Shown here piece by piece: positions 8,804 to 16,664 of a stretch of 64,000 bases of DNA. A program made the translations under genes and the position numbers. The notes under the pieces are model-generated. The model searched no databases and was not told where the DNA came from. It saw only the letters and a program-made list of their open reading frames with translations. Source of the DNA: CAVTHW01 sp963734625 (lineage in GTDB: Bacteria > Acidobacteriota > Terriglobia > Bryobacterales > Bryobacteraceae); the NCBI GenBank assembly GCA_963734625.1, contig CAVTHW010000014.1, positions 248,001-312,000 of the forward strand. The letters are read 5' to 3'. Position 1 is the first letter of the stretch; every line of letters starts with the position of its first letter.

Positions 8804-10065
8804 CGGCCTGCCCAGCCTGCGGCCCACAGCGCCGCGCCGAGAGCCATGGAGGCGGGTATCAGGAACATCGCGGAGAACAGGCTGCCGGTGCGGTCCGAGA
8901 TGCTTCCGATAATCGAAGGGCTGATCGCGTCGCCCAGAATGTGAATCGACAGAATCGACAGGCTGAAGGCGCGCGCGCGCATGTTGGCGGCCACCGAATT
9001 GACCAGGATGGCGTTGATGGGGCCGTTGTAGAACCAGAGGAAGAACTGCGCCAGCAGGATGCAGACGAAGATGGCCGTCCTGTCCCTGGCCAATAGCGCG
9101 GCCACGGCGAACAGCGTGGCTGGAATCATGGAGAGCGCGCTGAGGGCGAAGTATGGGTTGCGGGTCTTCTTCCGCATCCAGTCCGCCAGCAGGCCGCCGA
9201 TCAGCGTTCCGCCCAGGCCGCCCAACACCGTGGCCGGACCCATCAGCCCGCCCGCCTCGGCCAAACCCATGCCCCGGTGACGCACAAGGAAAGTCATGTA
9301 CCAATCGGCCATGCCCCCGGCCGCAAAGGTCACGGCCGTGTAGCCGGCCACCGCAATTACGTATTCTCTGTTGCGGGCCAGCAACCGCAGCGCCGCGGGC
9401 CAGGCCGGGACCGCCGCGCTTTCTTCCTTGGCGTCCATCCCGCCGCGCCGCGGCTCCCGGATCAACATCGCCAGCGCGGCCACCGCCAGGCCGGGCAGTC
9501 CGCAAACCAGGAAGGCCGCGCGCCAGCCCCAGCGCCCGCCGACCGCGCCGCCGATCAAGAAGCCCAGCGCCGAGCCGACCGGAATGGCCAAATAGAACAG
9601 GGTCAGGATGCGATTGCGCCGCGAGGGTGGATAGAAATCGCTCAGCAGCGACGGGCTGATCGTGGCGTAGGCCGCTTCCCCGACGCCCACCAGCGCGCGG
9701 GCGGCGAGGAAGCTCCAGAAGCCGGTGGCCAGCGCGGCGCCCGCCGTCGCCAGCGACCAAAGCGCGACGCCGGTCGAGATCAGCGCCTTGCGCGACCACC
9801 GGTCGCCCAACGAGCCGAACACCGGGCTGGTGAGCATGTAGACCACGACGAAAGCCGCCAGCGGATAACTGGTTTGCGCGTCGCTTAAGCCCAGGTCGCG
9901 CTTGAACAGATCCTTCACCGCGCTGGGCACGTAACGGTCGAGGTAGTTCAGCAGGTTCATCGCGGTCAGAACCACGACCGCGAATGTCGCACCGGACGGA
10001 AGCGGGGTCCGGGCCCGCGGCTTGTCGTCTATGTCCACGTGAGATTCACGACCGCTCGGCTGCAT
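8779..10065 (-). CDS. MFS transporter (Spinster-like)
   Basis: Inner-membrane major facilitator transporter of 428 residues with about twelve hydrophobic segments. The N-terminal NLLNYLDRYVPSAV and the loop GDRWSRKALIS (between helices 2 and 3) match the MFS_1/Spinster branch. Residues around 100-130 (ARALVGVGEAAYATI) fit helix 4 of that group. The substrate cannot be read from sequence; relatives move sugars, lipids or organic acids. It converges on and overlaps the HigA-type gene by 25 bp. An N-terminal tail of about 25 residues precedes the first helix, so a shorter start is possible. Confidence 0.88.
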   Translation of the reverse strand: MQPSGRESHVDIDDKPRARTPLPSGATFAVVVLTAMNLLNYLDRYVPSAVKDLFKRDLGLSDAQTSYPLAAFVVVYMLTSPVFGSLGDRWSRKALISTGVALWSLATAGAALATGFWSFLAARALVGVGEAAYATISPSLLSDFYPPSRRNRILTLFYLAIPVGSALGFLIGGAVGGRWGWRAAFLVCGLPGLAVAALAMLIREPRRGGMDAKEESAAVPAWPAALRLLARNREYVIAVAGYTAVTFAAGGMADWYMTFLVRHRGMGLAEAGGLMGPATVLGGLGGTLIGGLLADWMRKKTRNPYFALSALSMIPATLFAVAALLARDRTAIFVCILLAQFFLWFYNGPINAILVNSVAANMRARAFSLSILSIHILGDAISPSIIGSISDRTGSLFSAMFLIPASMALGAALWAAGWAGRQRTEARS

Positions 10066-10126
10066 TCCCGCGCCAGTTCAAGCCGGAGCATAACACGAAG
10101 AGCGGGTAGTGGAACAGCTTGTCGAC

Positions 10127-10726
10127 TTAAATCCTATCTTCGGATTTCAGACGTTTGTAGGACTCGGGGTCGTCGATGTCCTTCAGAACTCCGGGGTCAT
10201 CGACGTCCAGATATGCAGTGTGTTGGAGGTGGCCGTGAATTACGCCGCGCGCCTGAGCGCCATCGGGCAGGGCGAGAAACTCGGGAATGAGTTCGCGCGA
10301 CACGCAAACGGGATGCCCCCGCCGGCCCTCAAAGCGAGGGACTACCAGAAGCTCCTGCGGCGACCGCTCACGGAACCGGCGCGCGATGCGGGCCACGGTG
10401 GATGGCCGCACGGCGGGGTGGTCGACCGGCGTGAACATCACGCCCTCAGCCTGCGCCGGGACCGTCGCCAGGCCGCTCTGCAACGAACTCAACTGGCCGC
10501 GTGTGTAATCCAGGTTGGTGACGAACGACGCCAGATCGGCATAGCTCAGCCCGGCCTTGATCCGGTGCGGCTCATGGCCGAGAACCACGATGACCGGCGA
10601 ACAGGATTGCCCCAGGATAAGAATCAGCCGGTCGAGGAAGGTTTCTCCGCCGAACTCCAGGAGGGCTTTCGGCGAACCCATGCGACGGGATTCGCCGCCG
10701 GCGAGGATGAGTCCGGCGAGGCTCAT
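10127..10726 (-). CDS. NTP transferase, MocA/MobA-like (probable molybdenum cofactor cytidylyltransferase)
   Basis: A 199-residue nucleotidyltransferase beginning MSLAGLILAGGESRRMGSPK, the LAGGxSxRMGxxK NTP-binding signature of the MobA/MocA family, with the metal-binding DHP motif in FTPVDHPAV. The MocA type adds CMP to molybdopterin for xanthine-dehydrogenase-class enzymes. That role fits the context: its ATG lies 1 bp after the xdhC stop, and both genes are divergent from a two-subunit molybdenum hydroxylase. The ATG at 10726 was preferred over 10768 because the signature begins there. The alternative, another sugar-nucleotide transferase, is less likely. Confidence 0.82.
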   Translation of the reverse strand: MSLAGLILAGGESRRMGSPKALLEFGGETFLDRLILILGQSCSPVIVVLGHEPHRIKAGLSYADLASFVTNLDYTRGQLSSLQSGLATVPAQAEGVMFTPVDHPAVRPSTVARIARRFRERSPQELLVVPRFEGRRGHPVCVSRELIPEFLALPDGAQARGVIHGHLQHTAYLDVDDPGVLKDIDDPESYKRLKSEDRI

Positions 10727-10727
10727 G

Positions 10728-11549
10728 TCAGGGCGCCTTCCGGGGATGGATCGACTTGGAAAGCTCACGCCAGTTCGACGGCGCGTTTCTGCGGACGGCG
10801 ATCATCTCGGCCACGACCGAAACCGCAATCTCCTCGGGCGTAACCGCGCCGATGTCCAGGCCCATGGGGGCGTGGATGCGTTTGAGCGCGTCCGAGGCAA
10901 CGCCCTCCTTCTCCAAATCCCTGAGCACCTCAATGACCTTTTTCCGGCTGCCGATCATGGCCACATACGCAGCCGGGCTGGGCGCCGCCAGGCGCAGCAC
11001 GCGCCGGTCGTCCTTGTGGCCGCGGGTCACGATGATGATATAACTCGACTCGTTGATGGAGAGCTTCGGGAAGACCTCTTCGTATTCGGCGGCGTGAATC
11101 TCCACCGCCTCCGGGAATCGCTCGCGGTTGGCGAAGGAGGCGCGGTCGTCGACTATCACCGTGGCGAAGCCGGCCAGATCGGCGATCTTCGACAGGCTCT
11201 TCGAAATGTGCCCGGCGCCAAAGATGACCGCGACGGGTTGGGGAAGCACGGGTTCCACGAACACCTCCAGTTCGCCGCCACAGATCAGGCCGCTTTCGGA
11301 CGCGGCCTCCTGGCTAAGATCGAAATGCAAATGCCTGGGCTTGCCGGTTTCGATCACCTCGCGGGCGGCGGTCAGAACCTGCGCCTCGACGCAGCCGCCG
11401 CCGACCGTGCCGGCAATGGAGCCGTCGTCGCGAATCAAAAGTTTGGCGGATTCAAAACTGGGGACCGACCCGCGCGCGCCGACGATTGTGGCCAAGACGC
11501 ACTTCCGTCCCGCCCGGCGCAGGCGCACGATCTCCTCGTAGATGTCCAT
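10728..11549 (-). CDS. xdhC: XdhC/CoxI family molybdenum-hydroxylase maturation protein
   Basis: A 273-residue protein with the N-terminal XdhC_CoxI segment (LATIVGARGSVP at about 19-30, and GTVGGGCVEA at about 47-56) and a C-terminal Rossmann-like half (VIFGAGHISKSL, and IGSRKK near 197). XdhC proteins bind molybdenum cofactor, protect it and help insert the sulfurated form into xanthine-oxidase-family enzymes. It is followed directly by the MocA-like gene and faces the hydroxylase subunit genes across an 83-bp shared promoter gap, which supports a dedicated maturation role. Confidence 0.92.
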   Translation of the reverse strand: MDIYEEIVRLRRAGRKCVLATIVGARGSVPSFESAKLLIRDDGSIAGTVGGGCVEAQVLTAAREVIETGKPRHLHFDLSQEAASESGLICGGELEVFVEPVLPQPVAVIFGAGHISKSLSKIADLAGFATVIVDDRASFANRERFPEAVEIHAAEYEEVFPKLSINESSYIIIVTRGHKDDRRVLRLAAPSPAAYVAMIGSRKKVIEVLRDLEKEGVASDALKRIHAPMGLDIGAVTPEEIAVSVVAEMIAVRRNAPSNWRELSKSIHPRKAP

Positions 11550-11632
11550 TCCCGCCCATTCTAGCGCTCAGGAAGGGGCGGATCGGTGTAGTATTGATTT
11601 GACACTCAAGACCACGCCAGGGAGGGTTTAGC

Positions 11633-12109
11633 ATGCAGCGAACGGTTTCGTTCACGCTGAACGGCAAGCCGGCGCAGGTGACGACCGACGACGAGCGCAT
11701 GCTGTTGTGGGTGCTGCGCGACGACCTCGGCCTCACCGGCACGAAATTCGGCTGCGGCATCGCCGAGTGCGGCGCATGCACGGTTATCGTCAACAAAGAG
11801 GCCGTCCGGAGCTGCGCGACAGCCTTGAAAGACGTTGCGGGCAAGCAGGTCCTGACCATCGAGGGTCTGGGCCAGGGCGACAAGCTGCACGCCATCCAGG
11901 AAGCTTTCGTGAAACACAACGCGTTTCAGTGCGGCTACTGCACGCCCGGAATGATTTTGAGTGCGTATGCGCTGCTGCTGACGACGCCGCGGCCGACGCG
12001 CGCGCAAGTGAGCCAGTACATGGAAGGCAACCTGTGCCGCTGCGGTTCTCACGTCCGCGTCCTGGCGGCGATCGAGGAAGCCGCCGGGGCGGTAAAGGCG
12101 GGTGCGTGA
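11633..12109 (+). CDS. (2Fe-2S)-binding subunit of a molybdenum hydroxylase (isoquinoline 1-oxidoreductase alpha type)
   Basis: The small electron-transfer subunit, 158 residues. The plant-type [2Fe-2S] ligands are Cys41, Cys46, Cys49 and Cys61 (CGIAECGAC). The second, helical cluster is bound by Cys100, Cys103, Cys135 and Cys137 (QCGYCTPGM and NLCRCG). Electrons pass from the molybdenum site of the large subunit through both clusters. There is no FAD subunit gene nearby, which is the iorAB-like two-subunit arrangement that usually passes electrons to a cytochrome or membrane acceptor. GGGAGGG lies about 7 bp upstream of the ATG. The stop overlaps the start of the next gene by 1 bp (TGATG). 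Confidence 0.93.
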   Translation: MQRTVSFTLNGKPAQVTTDDERMLLWVLRDDLGLTGTKFGCGIAECGACTVIVNKEAVRSCATALKDVAGKQVLTIEGLGQGDKLHAIQEAFVKHNAFQCGYCTPGMILSAYALLLTTPRPTRAQVSQYMEGNLCRCGSHVRVLAAIEEAAGAVKAGA

Positions 12110-14220
12110 TGGACGCGAATGAGATGCGACGCCGCGATTTCGTCGGGCTGGCGGGCTCGGGGCTGTTCCTGTTCTTCCGCGTCGAGCCGCTCGAAGCGTT
12201 TCAGGAGCCGGCGCAGTTGCCGGCGAGGGCTGCCGCCGCGTCGGACTTCAATGCATATCTGCGGATCGGCGCGGACGGCCGGGTGACGTGCTTCGTCGGC
12301 AAAGTGGAATTGGGGCAGGGCTCCATGACCGCCCTGGCGCAGCTCTTGGCCGAAGAGCTGGACGTCGCCTACGACTCGGTCGACATGATTATGGGCGATA
12401 CGGACCAGTGCCCGTACGACATGGGCACGTTCGGCTCGCTGTGCATCTGGCAATTCGGCCCGGTGTTACGGGGCGCGGGAGCAGAGGCGCGCGCGGTCCT
12501 GCTCCAGATGGCTGCCGAGCAGCTTCAGGAAGCGGCCGGCGGGCTTCGGGTGAAGGCCGGTATCGTCACCGGCACGTCCGGCAAGCGCGTCACTTATGCG
12601 CAACTGGTGCAGGGCAAGCGGATCGAGCGGCGTCTTCAGAACATCCCGGTGAAGCCCGTCTCCGCTTTCAGCATCAGCGGGCAGTCGCCCCGGCGCAAGG
12701 ACGCGGTCGAGAAGGTCACGGGAAAAGCGAAGTACGCCGGCGACGTCTCCATGCCGGGCATGCTCCATGCGCGGGTTCTCAGACCTCCGGCGCACGGCGC
12801 GACTTTGAAGAACGCGGACACGTCCGCCGCCGAAAAAGTGGCGGGCGTTCGAGTGGTGAAAGACGGCGGTATGATCGCGGTGCTTCACGAACGGCGGGAC
12901 ATCGCCGACCAGGCGCTGGAACTGATCAAGGCGGATTTCGTGCCGCCCAAGCCGTCGACGGACGACCGAACCATCTTCGATCACCTGGTGAAGACCGGCC
13001 CCCCGCCGCGCATGGTGCATCAGAGCGGCAACCTCGCGGAGGGAGAGAAGCTGGCCTCGACGGTGGTGGACGCAACCTATCTCAACAGCTACGTGGCGCA
13101 CGCCGCGATGGAGACCCACTCGGCCATCGCCGCGATTGAGGGCGGCAAGGTTACCGTCTGGGTGGGGACTCAAGGGCCGTTCGGCGTGAGGCAGGAGGTC
13201 ATGCAGGCGCTGGGTTTGCCCCAGCAGAACGTCCGCGTCATCACGGCCTATACCGGCGGCGGTTTCGGAGGCAAGACCGCCGGCCCCCAGGCCGTGGAAG
13301 CGGCGCGGCTGGCCAGACTCACCGGCAGACCCGTGCGGGTGGTCTGGAGCCGCAACGAGGAGTTCTTCTACGACAACTTCCGGCCCGCGGCGGTCATCAA
13401 GATCCATTCGGGGCTGACCAGCGCGGGCAAGATCGCGCTGTGGGATTACATGGTGTACGGCGCGGGCAACCGCGGGGCCCAGCAGTTCTATGATCTGGCG
13501 CACCAGCGCACTCAATCGTCGGGGGAATGGATGGGCGGGAATCCCCCCGGCATGCACCCGTTCGCCGTGGGCCCGTGGCGGGCGCCGGCGGTGAATTCCA
13601 ACTCCTTCGCGCGCGAGTCGCACATTGACATCCTGGCCGCCAAGGCCGGGGCCGATCCGCTCGCGTTCCGATTGAGCCACCTGACGGAGCCGCGCATGCG
13701 GCGGGTGCTCGATACGGCCGCCAAGCAGTTCGGTTGGAAGACGGCTCGCGCCCCCAGCGGGCGAGGGGTGGGCGTCGCTTGCGGGATTTACTCGGGCACG
13801 ATGGTCGCGACCATGGCGGAGGTGTCCGTCGATAAGAAGACGGGCAAAGTCCAGGTTAACCGCGTGCTGTGCGCGCAGGACGAGGGCGTCGTGGTCAACC
13901 CGGATGGAAGCCGGCAGCAGATGGAAGGCTGCATCACCATGGGCCTGGGCTACGTGCTCAGTGAGGAGGTGCGCTTCAAAGACGGCGTGGTGCTGGACAA
14001 GAACTTCGACACGTATGAATTGCCCCGCTACTCCTGGCTGCCGAAGATCGAAACGATCCTGATCGACAATCCGGGGCTTGCGGCGCAAAGCTGCGGAGAG
14101 CCGCCGATAATCACCATGGGCGCCGTGATCGCCAACGCGATCTTCGACGCCGTGGGCGCCAGGTTGTTTGAGCTGCCGATGACCCCAGCCCGCGTCCTGG
14201 AGGCGCTCAAGCGGGGGTGA
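12109..14220 (+). CDS. Molybdopterin-binding large subunit of a xanthine-dehydrogenase-family enzyme (isoquinoline 1-oxidoreductase beta type)
   Basis: The catalytic subunit, 703 residues, that hydroxylates an aldehyde or N-heterocycle using molybdenum cofactor. The N-terminus MRRRDFVGLAGSG is Tat-like, so the assembled enzyme is probably exported folded. The aldehyde-oxidase a/b hammerhead lies at about residues 200-290 and the molybdopterin-binding part at about 320-690, with GGGFGGK near residue 385 and the active-site glutamate at about 664 in SCGEPP. The start was set at 12109, where the ATG overlaps the stop of the Fe-S subunit. The substrate cannot be predicted. Maturation genes xdhC and mocA-like are divergently encoded. 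Confidence 0.92.
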   Translation: MDANEMRRRDFVGLAGSGLFLFFRVEPLEAFQEPAQLPARAAAASDFNAYLRIGADGRVTCFVGKVELGQGSMTALAQLLAEELDVAYDSVDMIMGDTDQCPYDMGTFGSLCIWQFGPVLRGAGAEARAVLLQMAAEQLQEAAGGLRVKAGIVTGTSGKRVTYAQLVQGKRIERRLQNIPVKPVSAFSISGQSPRRKDAVEKVTGKAKYAGDVSMPGMLHARVLRPPAHGATLKNADTSAAEKVAGVRVVKDGGMIAVLHERRDIADQALELIKADFVPPKPSTDDRTIFDHLVKTGPPPRMVHQSGNLAEGEKLASTVVDATYLNSYVAHAAMETHSAIAAIEGGKVTVWVGTQGPFGVRQEVMQALGLPQQNVRVITAYTGGGFGGKTAGPQAVEAARLARLTGRPVRVVWSRNEEFFYDNFRPAAVIKIHSGLTSAGKIALWDYMVYGAGNRGAQQFYDLAHQRTQSSGEWMGGNPPGMHPFAVGPWRAPAVNSNSFARESHIDILAAKAGADPLAFRLSHLTEPRMRRVLDTAAKQFGWKTARAPSGRGVGVACGIYSGTMVATMAEVSVDKKTGKVQVNRVLCAQDEGVVVNPDGSRQQMEGCITMGLGYVLSEEVRFKDGVVLDKNFDTYELPRYSWLPKIETILIDNPGLAAQSCGEPPIITMGAVIANAIFDAVGARLFELPMTPARVLEALKRG

Positions 14221-14313
14221 AACAAGTAAGGACGTGGGCGCTCATCCGGTCGGCCAACAGCAACATCTGTTCCTTGATCCGGTTCTCCATCTAACCGCGG
14301 GCACAGTAGAGAT

Positions 14314-14560
14314 CTCTCCGGTAACACGCGATTGACCGTGTTACCGCTCGTAATGCAGCAGGGCCGCTGCGCCAGAGGTGCACAGCCGCCCTCTCCGGTA
14401 ACACGCGATTGACCGTGTTACCGCTCGTAATGCAGCAGGGCCGCTGCGCCAGAGGTGCACAGCCGCCCTCTCCGGTAACACGCGATTGACCGTGTTACCG
14501 CTCGTAATGCAGCAGGGCCGCTGCGCCAGAGGTGCACAGCCGCCCTGCCAAGGGCTCGGT
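14314..14560. repeat. Three tandem copies of a 77-bp hairpin-forming repeat
   Basis: Copies begin at 14314, 14391 and 14468 and are essentially identical. Each contains a perfect 10-bp inverted repeat, CGGTAACACG then CGTGTTACCG, separated by 8 nt (first copy 14319-14346). A GC-rich second half follows and can fold through GCAGGGC and GCCCTGC. The last copy carries an extra tail, GCCAAGGGCTC. Related units recur at 62.5 kb. The array lies 94 bp downstream of the molybdenum hydroxylase gene, where it could act as a transcript end or processing site. No coding capacity is seen. Confidence 0.9.
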
Positions 14561-14593
14561 GGTGACGGAAAAAGCAGTTTACTTGAGGCGGAA

Positions 14594-14617
14594 GTGGGGG
14601 CCCTTTCAGGCCCCCAC
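14594..14617 (-). terminator. Strong hairpin downstream of the TIM-barrel isomerase gene
   Basis: A perfect 9-bp stem, GTGGGGGCC and GGCCCCCAC, with a 6-nt loop, lying 21 bp after the stop of the minus-strand isomerase gene. There is no U-tract, so it may be a Rho-assisted terminator or a 3'-end-stabilising hairpin rather than a classical intrinsic terminator. Confidence 0.5.
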
Positions 14618-14637
14618 CAAACCGCGAGACCGGGCGC

Positions 14638-15909
14638 CTAGGCGAGCGCTTGACGGCAGTACTCGAGACACTTGGCGGTTTCCTTCACTGCATCCGAATC
14701 CGCCGGAATGGCATACTCTAGCTCGATCGCGGCTTGGTTCTGCCATTTGTTCTTCTGCACCATTTGGAGAATCTGCTTGATCGGCGTCTCGCCGGTGCCC
14801 CACGGCAGGTTCAGCGCGCAGTGCGTGGGCCCCGTCCGGTCCTTGATGTGGAAACTCGCAATCTTAGCGTGGAACTTTTCCAGGAAATTGAGCGCCAGCT
14901 CGGGGCCTTGTGCCGATGTGAAGTGGCCCAGATCGACGTTTGACCTGTTGCCTGGTGAAGCCGCGAAGCACACATCGAAGGCGTTCATGCTCCCCTGCCC
15001 GTGCGAGTGGTAGGCGACGAACATCTTGTACTTCATGGCCCAGTCGCCCAGCCTCTTCATTGCCGGCCCGTCGCTGTCATTAGTCATCAGCTCCGTGGTC
15101 ACATGGGTGGCGCCGAGCGTTTGGGCGACTTTGAACGTGTAGTCGAGGTCGTCGTCCGTTCCCGTCCGCATGTCCTTCACCGCGAAGATCGTGACCCCGG
15201 CGTCGTTGTACATCTTGCGGAAATTCTTGAAGATGCTCATCGGCAGCGCCAGGCGCCACTTGCGCTCGGCGTCCGCCGCGGCCCTCTGCTCCGGGGTCTG
15301 GGCGCCGCCGCGGCCGCCGCCGCCGCCGCCCCTAGCTGCCCCCGCTTCGCCGGCCGGTGCGCCCGCCCGCGCTGCACCCGCCGCTGCCGCTCCGGCACCC
15401 GCTGCGCCAGCCGCTCCCGGCGCGCCAGCCCCGCCGCCGCGCCCCGCCGGACACGACACACCGTTCCACTGTCCCGCGGGCTGGCTGTTGGGATAACCAG
15501 TCTGCATCCCCGCCACCGGAGGGTATGTCTGCCCCGGGCCGCGGCCGCCGCCCGGCGCCGCCGCGCGCCCCGCTCCCGCCGCGCCGCGCGCCGCTCCGGC
15601 CGCGCCGCCGCGCGCCGCCGCAGCCGCCGCAGCCGCGGGACTCGAGTCCCACTTGCCCTCTTTCCGGATGTAGTTGTTCAGCGGGCCGCCCATTAGCTCG
15701 ATCGCGCTGATGCCGGAATCGAGGCAGTACTTCAGCGTCGCTTCGCCGCTCTGATCCGGCATGCTTCGATAGCTATAGGTGATGGCGCCGATTTGAACTC
15801 CCTTGATCTTGGAATTCGGCTTCGCGGCTCCCATCATTTCCGGAGTGAATCCCGAAGCGAACCCTGTCGCCAGCGCGATTCTCCCGACGTCTCGTCTCGT
15901 GTAGAGCAT
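14638..15909 (-). CDS. Tat-exported sugar phosphate isomerase/epimerase with a large Ala/Gly insert
   Basis: A xylose-isomerase-like TIM-barrel protein (AP endonuclease 2 family), 423 residues. It starts MLYTRRDVGRIALATG, a Tat signal. The barrel begins at KIKGVQIGAITYSYR (about 35-49) and resumes after an insert at KWRLALPMSIFKNFRKM (about 217). It ends with metal-site-like segments including VAYHSHGQG, VDLGHFTS and SFHIKDRTGPTH. Residues about 91-205 are a low-complexity run rich in Ala, Gly, Arg and Pro that interrupts the barrel, so the folded core is about 270 residues. Relatives in Acidobacteria and Planctomycetes are periplasmic and of unknown substrate. A hairpin follows the stop. Confidence 0.85.
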   Translation of the reverse strand: MLYTRRDVGRIALATGFASGFTPEMMGAAKPNSKIKGVQIGAITYSYRSMPDQSGEATLKYCLDSGISAIELMGGPLNNYIRKEGKWDSSPAAAAAAAARGGAAGAARGAAGAGRAAAPGGGRGPGQTYPPVAGMQTGYPNSQPAGQWNGVSCPAGRGGGAGAPGAAGAAGAGAAAAGAARAGAPAGEAGAARGGGGGGRGGAQTPEQRAAADAERKWRLALPMSIFKNFRKMYNDAGVTIFAVKDMRTGTDDDLDYTFKVAQTLGATHVTTELMTNDSDGPAMKRLGDWAMKYKMFVAYHSHGQGSMNAFDVCFAASPGNRSNVDLGHFTSAQGPELALNFLEKFHAKIASFHIKDRTGPTHCALNLPWGTGETPIKQILQMVQKNKWQNQAAIELEYAIPADSDAVKETAKCLEYCRQALA

Positions 15910-16005
15910 CCTTCCTCCTCTTATCTGTTTTGGTTAATCTGACAAATCATTACCCATAGCACAAAAACGGAGGCGTTCGCGGTCTGCGCCATAAACGACT
16001 CCGAC

Positions 16006-16099
16006 CGGCTGTTCTGACGGCGGCAAAGAGCAACCATACACGCGACGAGACGAGATAAGACGACACAGTGTAGACCCTCTGCCGCCGTCAGAACAGCCG
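16006..16099. repeat. Perfect 20-bp inverted repeat with 54-bp spacer
   Basis: The arms at 16006-16025 (CGGCTGTTCTGACGGCGGCA) and 16080-16099 are exact reverse complements. The pair adjoins the transposase remnant and lies upstream of the isomerase gene. It could be the ends of a small non-autonomous element or a long RNA hairpin. No target-site duplication was recognised. Confidence 0.8.
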
Positions 16100-16485
16100 C
16101 GTTGAACCTAAGCCACAATTCCTCTTTGGCCTTGCGGCCGGGATTAGCATACCACATTCAGTGTGTCTTGAGGCACCCTGGAAAGAGCGTATGTTGCCAG
16201 AGCCGCTCCGTGGGATTGAACTCGGGCGAGTACGGCGGCAGTTGATGCACGGCCAACCAGTGGCGATTGGCGCCAAACCACTTCCACGCTGCCCCGCCCG
16301 TGGCCGTCCCGTTCCGCTTCCTTACTGAGGCGTACCAACCGGCTGTGCGTCTTCGGGTGCAAATGCAACCGTCGAGCAAGCATGGCCACTCCTCCTACCA
16401 GAAGTATGCCCCAACCGAAGCGCATATATCCCTTTACAAAATCTACGGGAATACGCTGTACGCCCAGCTCGACCAGGGTGGCCAA
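16100..16485 (-). pseudogene. IS630-family transposase remnant (C-terminal part)
   Basis: One minus-strand frame reads HQLPPYSPEFNPTERLWQ, the conserved segment before the last catalytic acidic residue of IS630-type DDE transposases. Another frame upstream reads LHPKTHSRLVRLSKEAERDG, resembling the preceding part of the catalytic domain. The pieces are in different frames and the N-terminal half is missing, so the gene is dead. No intact terminal inverted repeats of the original element are visible, apart from the unrelated-looking 20-bp pair to the left. Confidence 0.65.
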
Positions 16486-16664
16486 TCGGTTTTCACCGTC
16501 GAACTGGTGCCGGGCGGCGGCTTGAAGATCAATGGCGACTCGTACATCACGGAATAGCCCGGTAGGGTTAAAGCGCCCCGTTCAACGCCCGCTGCAAGAC
16601 CAAAATGAAATTGTTGTTGACACCTTTCCGCAGCCGGCGCATGATCGAAGTAGAGAGTTTTCGC

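Noticed and set aside
12466..14088. A 540-codon open frame opposite the molybdenum hydroxylase gene
   Set aside because: Antisense shadow in GC-rich DNA. Its product is Arg/His/Pro-rich with no domain, while the plus strand has complete family motifs. Similar long antisense frames at 7064-8539 and 43526-45040 were dropped for the same reason.
14314..14560. Tandem repeats as a CRISPR array
   Set aside because: Units are contiguous with no unique spacers, each is 77 bp, and no cas gene is present.
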